Source: Anaerolineales bacterium HSG25 | GTDB taxonomy: Bacteria > Chloroflexota > Anaerolineae > 4572-78 > J111 | Direction of reading: 5' to 3' | DNA: 45,651 nucleotides | Assembly: GCA_030377865.1 (NCBI GenBank) | Contig: JAUCGA010000038.1 | Span: 1-45,651, forward strand | Shown: positions 35,331 to 42,565 of the stretch, piece after piece | Layout: the number at the start of each line of letters is the position of its first letter | How positions within the stretch are numbered: the stretch's first letter is position 1 | Notes under the pieces: model-generated | What the model saw: the letters and a program-made list of their open reading frames with translations, nothing else | Databases searched by the model: none | Told to the model about the DNA's origin: nothing | Translations under genes and position numbers: made by a program

Positions 35331-35443
35331 AAAAACTATTAATTAACAAAATTGTAGCCCCTATCAACCCATGTTAGAATAGCCGCCTAAATATTGTAGT
35401 TCTCCCACAAAAGGGTGACAATTCTAGTTGCTAGGAATGAGGT

Positions 35444-35525
35444 CTAAATAAGTTGCGCGCTCCAGAGTGGTTCAAGCTCTAAGATTGAACCACTCTCATG
35501 ACGAACTGCACATGTGAATTAATTC
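35444..35525. repeat. Family F palindromic repeat, copy 3 (diverged)
   Basis: Inner arms GAGTGGTTCAA and TTGAACCACTC around a short loop, with outer AATAAGTTGCGC and a weakly matching right end. More diverged than the other two copies. Confidence 0.6.
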
Positions 35526-35623
35526 CAATTCCTATTCATGTCTAACCCATTATAACACAATAACAGGGTTACAACTAGGTTTTTTAGAAGCAATCCCTCA
35601 AAATATCAGCGAGGTGATCGACG

Positions 35624-35764
35624 ATGATCATAGGTGTTCCAAAAGAAATTAAAGATGATGAATATCAAGAAAACATTACTTATCAAGCTGTATCTGAAGC
35701 GTTTGACCTACCCTATACGAATTGTCAATTAGTAATTAGTCAGACCGGTGTTGTTAAGTTATGA
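35624..35764 (+). pseudogene. Alanine dehydrogenase remnant, both ends kept, middle deleted
   Basis: A 46-codon frame. The first residues MIIGVPKEIKDDE match the start of alanine dehydrogenase (typically MIIGVPKEIKNNE). The next residues NITYQAVSEAFDLPYT match its C-terminus (typically VTYxAVAxAFGLPYT). About 320 residues between are missing, including the whole catalytic and NAD-binding core. A good ribosome site GAGGTGA lies seven bases before the ATG at 35624. The frame ends at a TGA inside a 13-bp hairpin. A functional miniprotein cannot be excluded, but an internally deleted relic is the simplest reading. The family match is from memory of the consensus. Confidence 0.7.
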
Positions 35765-35784
35765 TATATACAACTTAACAACAC
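35748..35784. terminator. 13-bp hairpin overlapping the remnant's stop codon
   Basis: GTGTTGTTAAGTT (35748-35760), an 11-base loop, then AACTTAACAACAC (35772-35784). There is no clear T-run. The remaining gap to 36057 has only a GTACGTTTTACGC-type short repeat and A/T-rich leader sequence. Confidence 0.45.
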
Positions 35785-36057
35785 TGTTTGGAACATGAAA
35801 AAATAAATGTCCAATCTCGTGAGGCGTGATACCCGTACGTTTTACGCTTTTACGTTTCACGCTGTCTACAACACTATACCAGATAACATCTGATATAGAC
35901 TCAAATACCCAAAATAATAAACTTTATAGTCAGATAGGAGTAAGGCAATGGTGCTAAAACCATTAACTACTCGTCAAGTTAAATAATCTACTTTTCTTTA
36001 TAATTTCTACACTATCTGCTATAACCTTAACCTAATTACTAATTTCATAAATTTAAC

Positions 36058-37218
36058 ATGCGTTCATTTATATCCAATCGAGTTCAACAGATTCCGCCAT
36101 CAGGTATTCGCCGCTTTTTCGACATCGCGGCAACGATGGATGATGTCATCTCACTTGGCATTGGAGAGCCAGATTTCATCACCCCTCAAGTGGTGGTCGA
36201 GGCGGGGATAAACTCGCTAAAAGCGGGGCACACCCATTATACCTCTAACAATGGCATGATTGAGTTGCGGTCAGCCATCTCCAAACATTTGCAACGGTTG
36301 TACGAGATCGAGTATGATCCAGCCTTAGAGGTTTTGGCAACTGTCGGCGTGTCAGAAGCCATGTATTTGGCTCTAACGGCGATACTGAATCCGGGAGATG
36401 AGGTGATTGTGCCTCAGCCATGTTTTGTTTCTTACGCCGCAGAAGTCAGTTTGGCTGGAGGAACTCCCGTGCCGATTGCCACGCGAGTCGATAACAACTT
36501 TCAGGTCACCGCAGATGAAATCGAAGCCGCCATTACCCGTCATACCAAAGCCCTGCTGATTGGATACCCGAACAATCCCACGGGTGCCGTGTTAGAGCGT
36601 GAAACGTTAGAAAAAATCGCCAAAGTAGCCCAAAAGCATGATATTTTAGTTATATCTGATGAAATTTATGACCGTTTAGTCTACGATATTGAGCATGTCT
36701 GTTTTGCCTCACTACCGGGCATGTGGGATCGGACAATTTTGTTAGGCGGATTCTCGAAAGCCTACGCCATGACCGGCTGGCGCTTGGGATACGCCGCCGC
36801 TCCAACTGAACTTTTAGGGGCTATGAAAAAAATTCATCAATATACAATCATGTCAGCCCCTACCACGGCTCAAGAAGCGGCTCTAACAGCTATCGAACAT
36901 GGTGAAGAGCCGGTTGAGATGATGCGCCAAAAGTACGACCGTCGCCGTCGTCTTATTGTTGGGGGCTTGAATAGTATTGGTTTGCGATGTTTTGAACCAC
37001 GCGGTGCGTTTTATGCCTTCCCCTCGGTGCGAGGCTCAGGCATGGATGATGCCGAGTTTGCCGAGCGTTTGCTTGACGAAGAACGTGTCGCAGTCATCCC
37101 CGGACGAGCCTTTGGTATTGGTGGAGCGGGCTATGTTCGCTGTTCGTATGCCACCAGTTACGAGAAAATCGAACAAGCACTCGAAGGAATCGCCAAGTTT
37201 GTGCAACGTCACGGTTAG
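36058..37218 (+). CDS. Pyridoxal-phosphate aminotransferase, class I/II
   Basis: Cytosolic aminotransferase of 386 residues, aspartate aminotransferase superfamily. Visible features: LGIGEPDF near the N-terminus, HYTSNNGMIELR (substrate-binding loop), GYPNNPTG, SDEIYDRLVYD, the PLP lysine K234 in GGFSKAYAMTGWRLGY, and the C-terminal Arg in YVRCSYA. Specificity (aspartate, aromatic, alanine or other) cannot be read from these. The neighbouring alanine dehydrogenase relic hints at amino-acid metabolism, but that is context only. No Shine-Dalgarno precedes the ATG, and no other start is obvious. A G-type repeat follows 60 bp after the stop. Confidence 0.92.
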   Translation: MRSFISNRVQQIPPSGIRRFFDIAATMDDVISLGIGEPDFITPQVVVEAGINSLKAGHTHYTSNNGMIELRSAISKHLQRLYEIEYDPALEVLATVGVSEAMYLALTAILNPGDEVIVPQPCFVSYAAEVSLAGGTPVPIATRVDNNFQVTADEIEAAITRHTKALLIGYPNNPTGAVLERETLEKIAKVAQKHDILVISDEIYDRLVYDIEHVCFASLPGMWDRTILLGGFSKAYAMTGWRLGYAAAPTELLGAMKKIHQYTIMSAPTTAQEAALTAIEHGEEPVEMMRQKYDRRRRLIVGGLNSIGLRCFEPRGAFYAFPSVRGSGMDDAEFAERLLDEERVAVIPGRAFGIGGAGYVRCSYATSYEKIEQALEGIAKFVQRHG

Positions 37219-37277
37219 ATTTATGGGCCGTGAGTTAGATATTTTTCAATTTAGTTAGTGTCATTAGTTTTTCGCCA

Positions 37278-37370
37278 CCTCAACGAGGCCACTGATTGAA
37301 ATCAGTGGCTTAAACGGAAAACCTGCTTAAGCAGGTTTCTCGTATCAGCCTGTGAATTCATTCACAGGGC
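37278..37370 (+). repeat. 93-bp family G repeat, copy 2
   Basis: Identical in length and layout to 12264-12356, with three hairpins, including GCCACTGATT/AATCAGTGGC and AACCTGCTTAAGCAGGTT. It follows the aminotransferase and lies directly before the leader of the secreted protein at 37415. Confidence 0.82.
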
Positions 37371-37414
37371 ATGGCTTCTGGCTAATCAATTTACAAATAA
37401 ATAGGAGACTTATT

Positions 37415-39658
37415 TTGAATCTAAAAAAATTACCATTGTCAACCCTTTTCGCCATGATGTTGGTCATGGCGATTGTCGTTACCCCCATTCTGGCCCAAGA
37501 GCCGGATGAAGAGGAGTTAGAAAGTGCCACGTATGAGTTTACCGAAGATATGACCGCGCGTAACATTGGAGCCTTATCCGACCCTGCCACCGAAATTTTG
37601 CCAGTTCAGGGTCAATTAACTGACGGTGCTGGGAATCCAATTACTGGAGATAGAAGTGTTACCTTTAGTGTCTATGAATCAGCTACCGGCGGAACTGCAA
37701 AATGCTCAAGTACCCAAACAGTCACCATTACCGAGGGCTTTTTTAGTACCGAGATAACAGGTTGTGATACGGGTGATATTCGGGGCTTTCAAATGTATCT
37801 GGGCATCAAAGTTGGAAGTGATGCTGAAATGACTCCCCGACAGCCGTTACGGGCTGTGCCGTATGCCTATAGTTTGTTACCGGGGGCTGACCTGCAAGGC
37901 AATAAAGCAGGGGGTTCCATGTTCTTTGTGGTCAACTTTAGTTCTCAACTGGATACCAGTGCAGTGCGCGCTCTGACCAACGCTACTGGTGGGCGAACTT
38001 ATGCCGTATACGGACGTAATCTTTCCACGGGTGGGCGAGCAGTTTATGGGATTACGGAAGCCCTGACTGGCACAACTTATGGCATGTACGGGGTTAGCCA
38101 ATCCGACGAAGGGCAAGGGGTGCGAGGCTGGGCTTGGAATTCAACTGGCAAAACGGTAGGCGTGTCTGGTCGTAGTAACTCTAATCAAGGAACTGGCGTA
38201 CATGGATTAGCAAGTTCTCTTTTAGGCACAACCTACGGCGTGTATGGCGAGAGTCGCGCCGACAATGGATATGGTGTTTATGGCCGTGCTAGTGCCGAAA
38301 ATCCACTAGATACTACTTATGGCGTTTATGGACGTAACGACGGTAAAACAGGTTATGGTGTGTATGGTGTGGGGTTAAATGTTGGAACGGCTGGCTTTGT
38401 CACTGAAACTACTACCGGACAGACCTCTGGGCTATACGGCGAGAGTGCTTCCGACGAAGGACGTGGTGTCTATGGTGTGGCGACGGCAATTAGCGGCACC
38501 ACCTATGGCGTATACGGTGAAAGTATCGCCAATAATGGCTACGGGGTGTATGGGCGTACCACTGCTCTAACTGGCACCACCTACGGCCTGTATGGGCAAA
38601 GTAGTTCTCAAGATGGTTATGGGAGTTTTGGTCATGCTACCGCCATAACCGGTACGACGTACGGGACTTATGGTCAAAGTGATGCCGATCATGGTTACGG
38701 TGTTTATGGACGTACCACCGCCATAACCGGCACGACGTACGGGACTTATGGTCAAAGTGATGCCGATCATGGTTACGGCGTTTATGGACGTACCACCGCC
38801 ATAACCGGTACAACTTACGGGACTTATGGTCAAAGTGATGCCAATAATGGCTATGGCGTTTATGGACGTACCACCGCCATGACTGGCACGACTTACGGGA
38901 CTTATGGTCAAAGTGATGCCAATAATGGCTATGGCGTTTATGGACGTACCACCGCTTTGACGGGCACGACTTACGGGGTGTATGGCGAGAGTCAATCAAC
39001 CCAAGGAGCAGGTGTACAAGGTTCACACCTTGGCGCAGGTGTTGGGGTTATAGCCCACAGTGACAGCGGCAACCCGATTGAAGCTTATGGCTCTGTACCA
39101 ACCAACACCGTCTTTAAAGTCTCCAATAGTGGCGATGTTTACGCCGACGGGAGTTACCATTGTGGTAGCTCTATCACCGAAACAACCACAACGATTAGTG
39201 GTACAACAGTTGTGACAAGCATTACTCGAAGCGGACTGAATCCATGTTTGCAAGACCAAAGCGAAGCCGATTTTGCCGAAATGTTGCCCACCAGTCAAAA
39301 CACACTGGAAGCGGGCGATGTGCTGGTCATCAACATGGACGGTGAATTAGCCAAAAGTGATACGGCCTTCCAACCAACTGTAGTCGGCGTTTATTCAACC
39401 AAGCCGAGTTACTTGGGAAACAGTCGCAACTGGGGCCAAGATGGGTATGCACCACTGGCTTTAGTCGGGATTGTGCCAGTTAAAGTCAGCACCGAAAACG
39501 GCGCGATTCAACCCGGAGACCTGTTAGTTGCCTCAGACACTCCCGGCCATGCCATGCGAGCCGGAGACAACTCAGCCAATGGCACGGTGATTGGTAAGGC
39601 GTTGATGGGCTTTGATGGTGAAACAGGTTTAATCCGCATGCTGGTTATGTTACAGTAA
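37415..39658 (+). CDS. Secreted protein with YGVYG tandem repeats
   Basis: A 747-residue exported protein. The start is TTG at 37415 with AGGAG seven bases upstream, giving a clean signal peptide MNLKKLPLSTLFAMM to ILAQE. A longer GTG frame from 37352 would read through repeat G. Residues about 60-165 form a beta module, QLTDGAGNPITGDRSVTFSV to LRAVPYAYSLLPGA, shared with the protein at 40331. The middle (about 190-545) is built of 26-residue units with YGVYG, such as GYGVYGRTTAITGTTYG. The C-terminal domain opens with SEADFAEMLPTSQN and contains AGDVLVINMDGE, a form I recall from other Chloroflexota secreted proteins but cannot name. Probably a surface or adhesin protein. Four repeats are nearly identical in DNA. 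Confidence 0.8.
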   Translation: MNLKKLPLSTLFAMMLVMAIVVTPILAQEPDEEELESATYEFTEDMTARNIGALSDPATEILPVQGQLTDGAGNPITGDRSVTFSVYESATGGTAKCSSTQTVTITEGFFSTEITGCDTGDIRGFQMYLGIKVGSDAEMTPRQPLRAVPYAYSLLPGADLQGNKAGGSMFFVVNFSSQLDTSAVRALTNATGGRTYAVYGRNLSTGGRAVYGITEALTGTTYGMYGVSQSDEGQGVRGWAWNSTGKTVGVSGRSNSNQGTGVHGLASSLLGTTYGVYGESRADNGYGVYGRASAENPLDTTYGVYGRNDGKTGYGVYGVGLNVGTAGFVTETTTGQTSGLYGESASDEGRGVYGVATAISGTTYGVYGESIANNGYGVYGRTTALTGTTYGLYGQSSSQDGYGSFGHATAITGTTYGTYGQSDADHGYGVYGRTTAITGTTYGTYGQSDADHGYGVYGRTTAITGTTYGTYGQSDANNGYGVYGRTTAMTGTTYGTYGQSDANNGYGVYGRTTALTGTTYGVYGESQSTQGAGVQGSHLGAGVGVIAHSDSGNPIEAYGSVPTNTVFKVSNSGDVYADGSYHCGSSITETTTTISGTTVVTSITRSGLNPCLQDQSEADFAEMLPTSQNTLEAGDVLVINMDGELAKSDTAFQPTVVGVYSTKPSYLGNSRNWGQDGYAPLALVGIVPVKVSTENGAIQPGDLLVASDTPGHAMRAGDNSANGTVIGKALMGFDGETGLIRMLVMLQ
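38641..38952 (+). repeat. 78-bp in-gene tandem repeat, four units
   Basis: Units begin at CGCCATAACC at 38641, 38719, 38797 and (as CGCCATGACT) 38875, exact 78-bp spacing, ending at 38952. They differ mainly in GATCAT against AATAAT near position 50. The close identity suggests recent unit duplication, likely by slippage or recombination. Confidence 0.88.
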
Positions 39659-39663
39659 CGACT

Positions 39664-39750
39664 ACAGTCTTTCAGATAATGATTTTCAATATTTTCAATT
39701 CAAGACCAACCTTCCCGCAAGTTCAAAACTTGCGGGAAGGTGACAACTGA
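39664..39750 (+). repeat. Family C element, 3'-truncated copy
   Basis: Begins five bases after the stop of the preceding gene with ACAGTCTTTCAGATAA and contains the CCCGCAAGTTC/AACTTGCGGG hairpin. The outer right repeat is missing and a short duplication TTTTCAAT is present. Confidence 0.72.
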
Positions 39751-39765
39751 TTCTGCAAAGAGTGG

Positions 39766-39856
39766 GTAAATATTCAGTGAACTCGCTAGAAAGAGTATCA
39801 GAAACCCGATTTCTTTGAGAAATCGGGTTTCTAGGGCAGTTTTACTGAACTTTTAC
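39766..39856 (+). mobile_element. 91-bp family D MITE-like element, copy 4, 8-bp target duplication
   Basis: Same termini as the other copies, exactly 91 bp. Flanks AAGAGTGG (39758-39765) and AAAAGTGG (39857-39864) match at 7 of 8 positions. The right flank runs into GGAG, the ribosome site of the next gene, as in the copy at 6441-6531. Confidence 0.87.
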
Positions 39857-39872
39857 AAAAGTGGAGTATACA

Positions 39873-40199
39873 ATGCAAACAATCAAAAACTATACCGTAG
39901 CAACAAACATGGGGCGGACGATACTGTTAGCTATAGTTCTAACACTATTGCTAAGTGGAATTACAGTTGCGGCCTCTAATTCAGCCAATTATAACATTCC
40001 ATCGATGACGGTTTATGGAACCGGTGGTAGTGGCTCTTCTGCAAACCATACGACTAACTTTAATGTAGGACAAATGGCTAGTCAAAGTAGTAGTAGTGGC
40101 AACTATCGAGCAAACATGGGATTTTTAGCAACCTCAAACATTGTGGTGGTTCTCCCCTCATCATCTAATGTTTATCTGCCTCTTGTCATTCGACGATAA
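39873..40199 (+). CDS. Small secreted protein with YLPLVIRR tail
   Basis: A 108-residue exported protein. The signal peptide runs from MQTIKNYTVATNMGR through LAIVLTLLLSGITVAA. The mature part has NYNIPSMTVYGTGGSGSSAN, GQMASQSSSSGNYRANMGFL, a pattern of a small beta domain I recall from Chloroflexota proteins (Y-x-hydrophobic, GQ, then YxxxxGFL). It ends VYLPLVIRR, a tail also found in the protein at 41421. The ATG at 39873 has GGAG seven bases upstream; a GTG at 39861 is disfavoured. The family D element sits directly in front of the ribosome site. The function of the tail is unknown; a sorting signal is one idea. Confidence 0.75.
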   Translation: MQTIKNYTVATNMGRTILLAIVLTLLLSGITVAASNSANYNIPSMTVYGTGGSGSSANHTTNFNVGQMASQSSSSGNYRANMGFLATSNIVVVLPSSSNVYLPLVIRR

Positions 40200-40254
40200 C
40201 TATAGTAAGCTAGTAACTGTATAATGTCACCGTTTCATGATGAACGGTTAAGCA

Positions 40255-40287
40255 ACAAAGCCCGACGCATAATGTGCCGGGCTTTGT
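40255..40287 (+). terminator. Terminator-like hairpin after the small secreted protein
   Basis: ACAAAGCCCG (40255-40264) pairs with CGGGCTTTGT (40278-40287) across a 13-base loop. It lacks a long T-run. A second, weaker hairpin ACCGTT/AACGGT lies just upstream (40229-40248). Confidence 0.6.
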
Positions 40288-40330
40288 GTCATAAATAACC
40301 GCAATCATGACTCTTAAAACGATAATTCTT

Positions 40331-41428
40331 ATGAATTTAAAATCAATCATAAAAGCTATTGGCCTGACCAGTTTATTCTGGCTGATGTTGTGGATTGCTG
40401 GAGCAGTATTCGGCCAAGGCTTAATAACCAATGTAGCATCGAGCCAAATCAGTTCCACTGCGACTCAACCCGTCTATCAGATGAACTATCAAGGTTATTT
40501 AACCGATGGGCAGAATCAACCATTAGACGGCCTTTATAACTTGGAGTTTTGGCTCTATGATGCCGAAACTGGTGGTGTTCCATTGTGGGGGCCAGAGACC
40601 CATTTAGAGGTTTCACTTCAAAATGGGCTGTTTAGTGTAGTATTGGGAGAGTTATTGCGTCTGCCGCCTCAAGCCTTTAAACAAACCGCTTTTTTACGAG
40701 TTACGGTCGACGGAGTACCGCTCGCCTCACAACAAGTGCGAGGTGTGCCATACTCGTTTAGTCTGCTTCCCGGCGCAACAGTTGAGGGGATTCCAGTGGG
40801 GACAGTGTACGGGCTGACCGTCATCAACACCAATAGCGGCGACCAGAGTCAAGGACGCGGTATCTGGGCACAAGGGTATCAATACGGTCTGGTAGCCCAA
40901 GAGACCGGGCCGGGTGATGTGGCGCTTTTGTCAACCAGTTTTGTCGAAGCAGAGGGATACAAAAGCCATGCCCCCTCCTATCTGTGGGTTCCGGGTACTC
41001 GCATAATCCAAGGCGACCCCGGCTTACTAGAGATAGAAACTACCGCCTCTGGAACGGTCATCTTAAGTCGAAACAGTTTGGGAACAGAGACCTTCTACCT
41101 GCCGGTTGATATTGTCTCGCAACTGTACGGACAAGAGGTCGCGGTCAGCGAGGTGTCAGTTCAATACTATGTCAACCATGCCGACACCTATATCTTTCGG
41201 ACACGTTTAGAGAAGATGATCGGGACCAACGAATCAGAATCGATTTTAGATAGCCAAGACCGGCTTGACCGGACGACCGATACCAGCCATGCCTTCATCA
41301 CCACTGGCAACTACACGTTGACGGCTACATCTGGCCCGTTGAATCTGGCTGTAACGGCCAACTTCTCTGATCCGGGCAAAAAACTCTATTTGGGCGGAGT
41401 ACGGTTACGCTTGGAGCATCATGATTAA
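40331..41428 (+). CDS. Secreted protein with QGYLTDG-type beta module
   Basis: A 365-residue exported protein. MNLKSIIKAIGLTSLF to AVFGQG is the signal peptide and mirrors the N-terminus of the protein at 37415. The ATG at 40307 would add eight residues. Neither has a clear Shine-Dalgarno, so the start is uncertain. Residues about 52-155 form the module shared with 37415: YQGYLTDGQNQPLDG, FWLYDAETGGVPLWGPE, FSVVLGE and VRGVPYSFSLLPGA. The rest is beta-rich and ends LYLGGVRLRLEHHD. It overlaps the next gene by eight bases (ATGATTAA), so translation is coupled. Confidence 0.75.
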   Translation: MNLKSIIKAIGLTSLFWLMLWIAGAVFGQGLITNVASSQISSTATQPVYQMNYQGYLTDGQNQPLDGLYNLEFWLYDAETGGVPLWGPETHLEVSLQNGLFSVVLGELLRLPPQAFKQTAFLRVTVDGVPLASQQVRGVPYSFSLLPGATVEGIPVGTVYGLTVINTNSGDQSQGRGIWAQGYQYGLVAQETGPGDVALLSTSFVEAEGYKSHAPSYLWVPGTRIIQGDPGLLEIETTASGTVILSRNSLGTETFYLPVDIVSQLYGQEVAVSEVSVQYYVNHADTYIFRTRLEKMIGTNESESILDSQDRLDRTTDTSHAFITTGNYTLTATSGPLNLAVTANFSDPGKKLYLGGVRLRLEHHD

Positions 41429-41714
41429 GCGAACTCAACGATGGTTATTGCTTATTATCGTTGTCACAGGAAGCATGGTTGGTGGTATTTTGGCTCAAGA
41501 AAATACGCCAATACTCCAACGTAATTTATGGAACGCCACCGATAATCCAGTTACCGATACAGATAATCACTTTAGGTTGTCAGGTTCGTTGGGCGAACCC
41601 ATTGTGGGGCAGGCAGTGGTCACGAACAGTTATCACCTACAAACCGGCTTCTGGTCAGAGGGTATGGTGAGACAGACGACTAGAGTTTATCTGCCTGTTG
41701 TTACCAGAAAATAG
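41421..41714 (+). CDS. Small secreted protein with YLPVVTRK tail
   Basis: A 97-residue exported protein. The signal peptide is MIKRTQRWLLLIIVVTG to GGILAQE. The mature part reads FRLSGSLGEPIVGQAVVTNSYHLQTGFW, the same kind of GQ then YxLxxGFW domain seen in the protein at 39873. It ends VYLPVVTRK. It starts inside the preceding gene's end, with GGAG four bases before the ATG, so the two are made together. The tail is the second of its kind in the window. Confidence 0.78.
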   Translation: MIKRTQRWLLLIIVVTGSMVGGILAQENTPILQRNLWNATDNPVTDTDNHFRLSGSLGEPIVGQAVVTNSYHLQTGFWSEGMVRQTTRVYLPVVTRK

Positions 41715-41731
41715 CGTAGGGGAAAAAGGAT

Positions 41732-42400
41732 ATGTTTGGCAAAAAACGAGAACAAGATTTGGACAAAGCACAACAACTGATGATTGAGGATCAACTGAAA
41801 GCCCGAGGCATTAAGAATGAGCAACTGTTACAGGTTATGGGGCAGTTGCCTCGCCATCTGTTTGTCCATCCCGACCAGCATAATCTGGCCTACAGCGACA
41901 AACCTTTACCGATTGGTCAACAGCAGACCATCTCTCAGCCCTATATTGTGGCTCACATGACCGAACTGCTCAATCTCCCGGCTGATGGTAATGTAACTGT
42001 ATTAGAGGTTGGCACCGGATCAGGCTATCAAGCCGCGGTGTTGAGCCAACTGGTTAAACAGGTTTATACCGTCGAGCGGATTCTAGCCTTAGCTGAAAAT
42101 GCACACGATGTGTTTAAGAAATTAGCGCTAACCAACATCAAACAAACGGTAACAGACGGTGGTTATGGCTGGTCAAATCATGCGCCATTTGACCGCATCA
42201 TCGTTACCGCGGCAGGGCCAACAATACCGCCTCCTTTAGTTGACCAGTTAGCCGATGACGGGGTTCTCATTGCTCCGGTTGGTGGACGAAACAATCAACA
42301 ACTGATTCGTTTAACTCGACAGGGGGCAAGAATCCAACATGAAAATTTGACGGCGGTGCTGTTTGTTCCTCTACGAGGGGAGCATGGTTGGCAAAAATAG
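41732..42400 (+). CDS. pcm: Protein-L-isoaspartate O-methyltransferase
   Basis: SAM-dependent repair enzyme of 222 residues that methylates isoaspartyl residues in aged proteins. Visible: MIEDQLKARGI, FVHPDQHNLAYSDKPLPIG, QQTISQPYIVAHMTELL, the SAM motif VLEVGTGSGYQAAVLSQ, and the C-terminal FVPLRGEHGWQ. All are standard for Pcm. The N-terminus MFGKKREQDLDKAQQ is a little longer than in E. coli. AAGGA precedes the ATG by three bases. It lies 17 bases after the secreted-protein gene, so it may ride on that transcript; a functional link is not evident. A terminator at 42513 follows. Confidence 0.94.
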   Translation: MFGKKREQDLDKAQQLMIEDQLKARGIKNEQLLQVMGQLPRHLFVHPDQHNLAYSDKPLPIGQQQTISQPYIVAHMTELLNLPADGNVTVLEVGTGSGYQAAVLSQLVKQVYTVERILALAENAHDVFKKLALTNIKQTVTDGGYGWSNHAPFDRIIVTAAGPTIPPPLVDQLADDGVLIAPVGGRNNQQLIRLTRQGARIQHENLTAVLFVPLRGEHGWQK

Positions 42401-42419
42401 TTACTGCCGCAATAAAAAA

Positions 42420-42510
42420 GTAAGAGTTCAGTAAAGTAGCTCTAGAAACCCGATTTCTTTGAGAAATCGGGTTTCTGATGCTCTTTCTGGCGAGTTCACT
42501 GAATATTTAC
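42420..42510 (-). mobile_element. 91-bp family D MITE-like element, copy 5, 8-bp target duplication
   Basis: Reverse orientation: GTAAGAGTTCAGTAAA to TTCACTGAATATTTAC, exactly 91 bp. Flanks ATAAAAAA (42412-42419) and ACAAAAAA (42511-42518) match at 7 of 8 positions, though low-complexity sequence makes that less telling. It lies after pcm, and its right flank forms part of the terminator. Confidence 0.83.
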
Positions 42511-42512
42511 AC

Positions 42513-42548
42513 AAAAAAGCCCTTGATGAAATCATCAAGGGCTTTTTT
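42513..42548. terminator. Bidirectional terminator between pcm and the sigma factor gene
   Basis: AAAAAAGCCCTTGATGA (42513-42529) pairs with TCATCAAGGGCTTTTTT (42532-42548). It is a perfect 17-bp stem with A and T runs, serving pcm (plus) and the sigma factor gene (minus). Confidence 0.88.
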
Positions 42549-42565
42549 TTATTTTTATAGTCCAT

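Larger units (their letters stand above)
34827..35623. other. Gene-free stretch with repeats
   Basis: No gene is supported here. It holds two family F palindromes (35066-35140 and 35444-35525) and one family B element (35228-35330). The sequence 34827-35040 and the single-copy sequence between the repeats show nothing recognisable. Confidence 0.6.

Noticed and set aside
37352..37414. GTG start of the YGVYG protein at 37352
   Set aside because: It would read through the family G repeat end; the TTG at 37415 has AGGAG and gives a proper signal peptide.
38567..38995. Antisense frame in the YGVYG repeat region
   Set aside because: Shadow of the 78-bp tandem repeats on the other strand.
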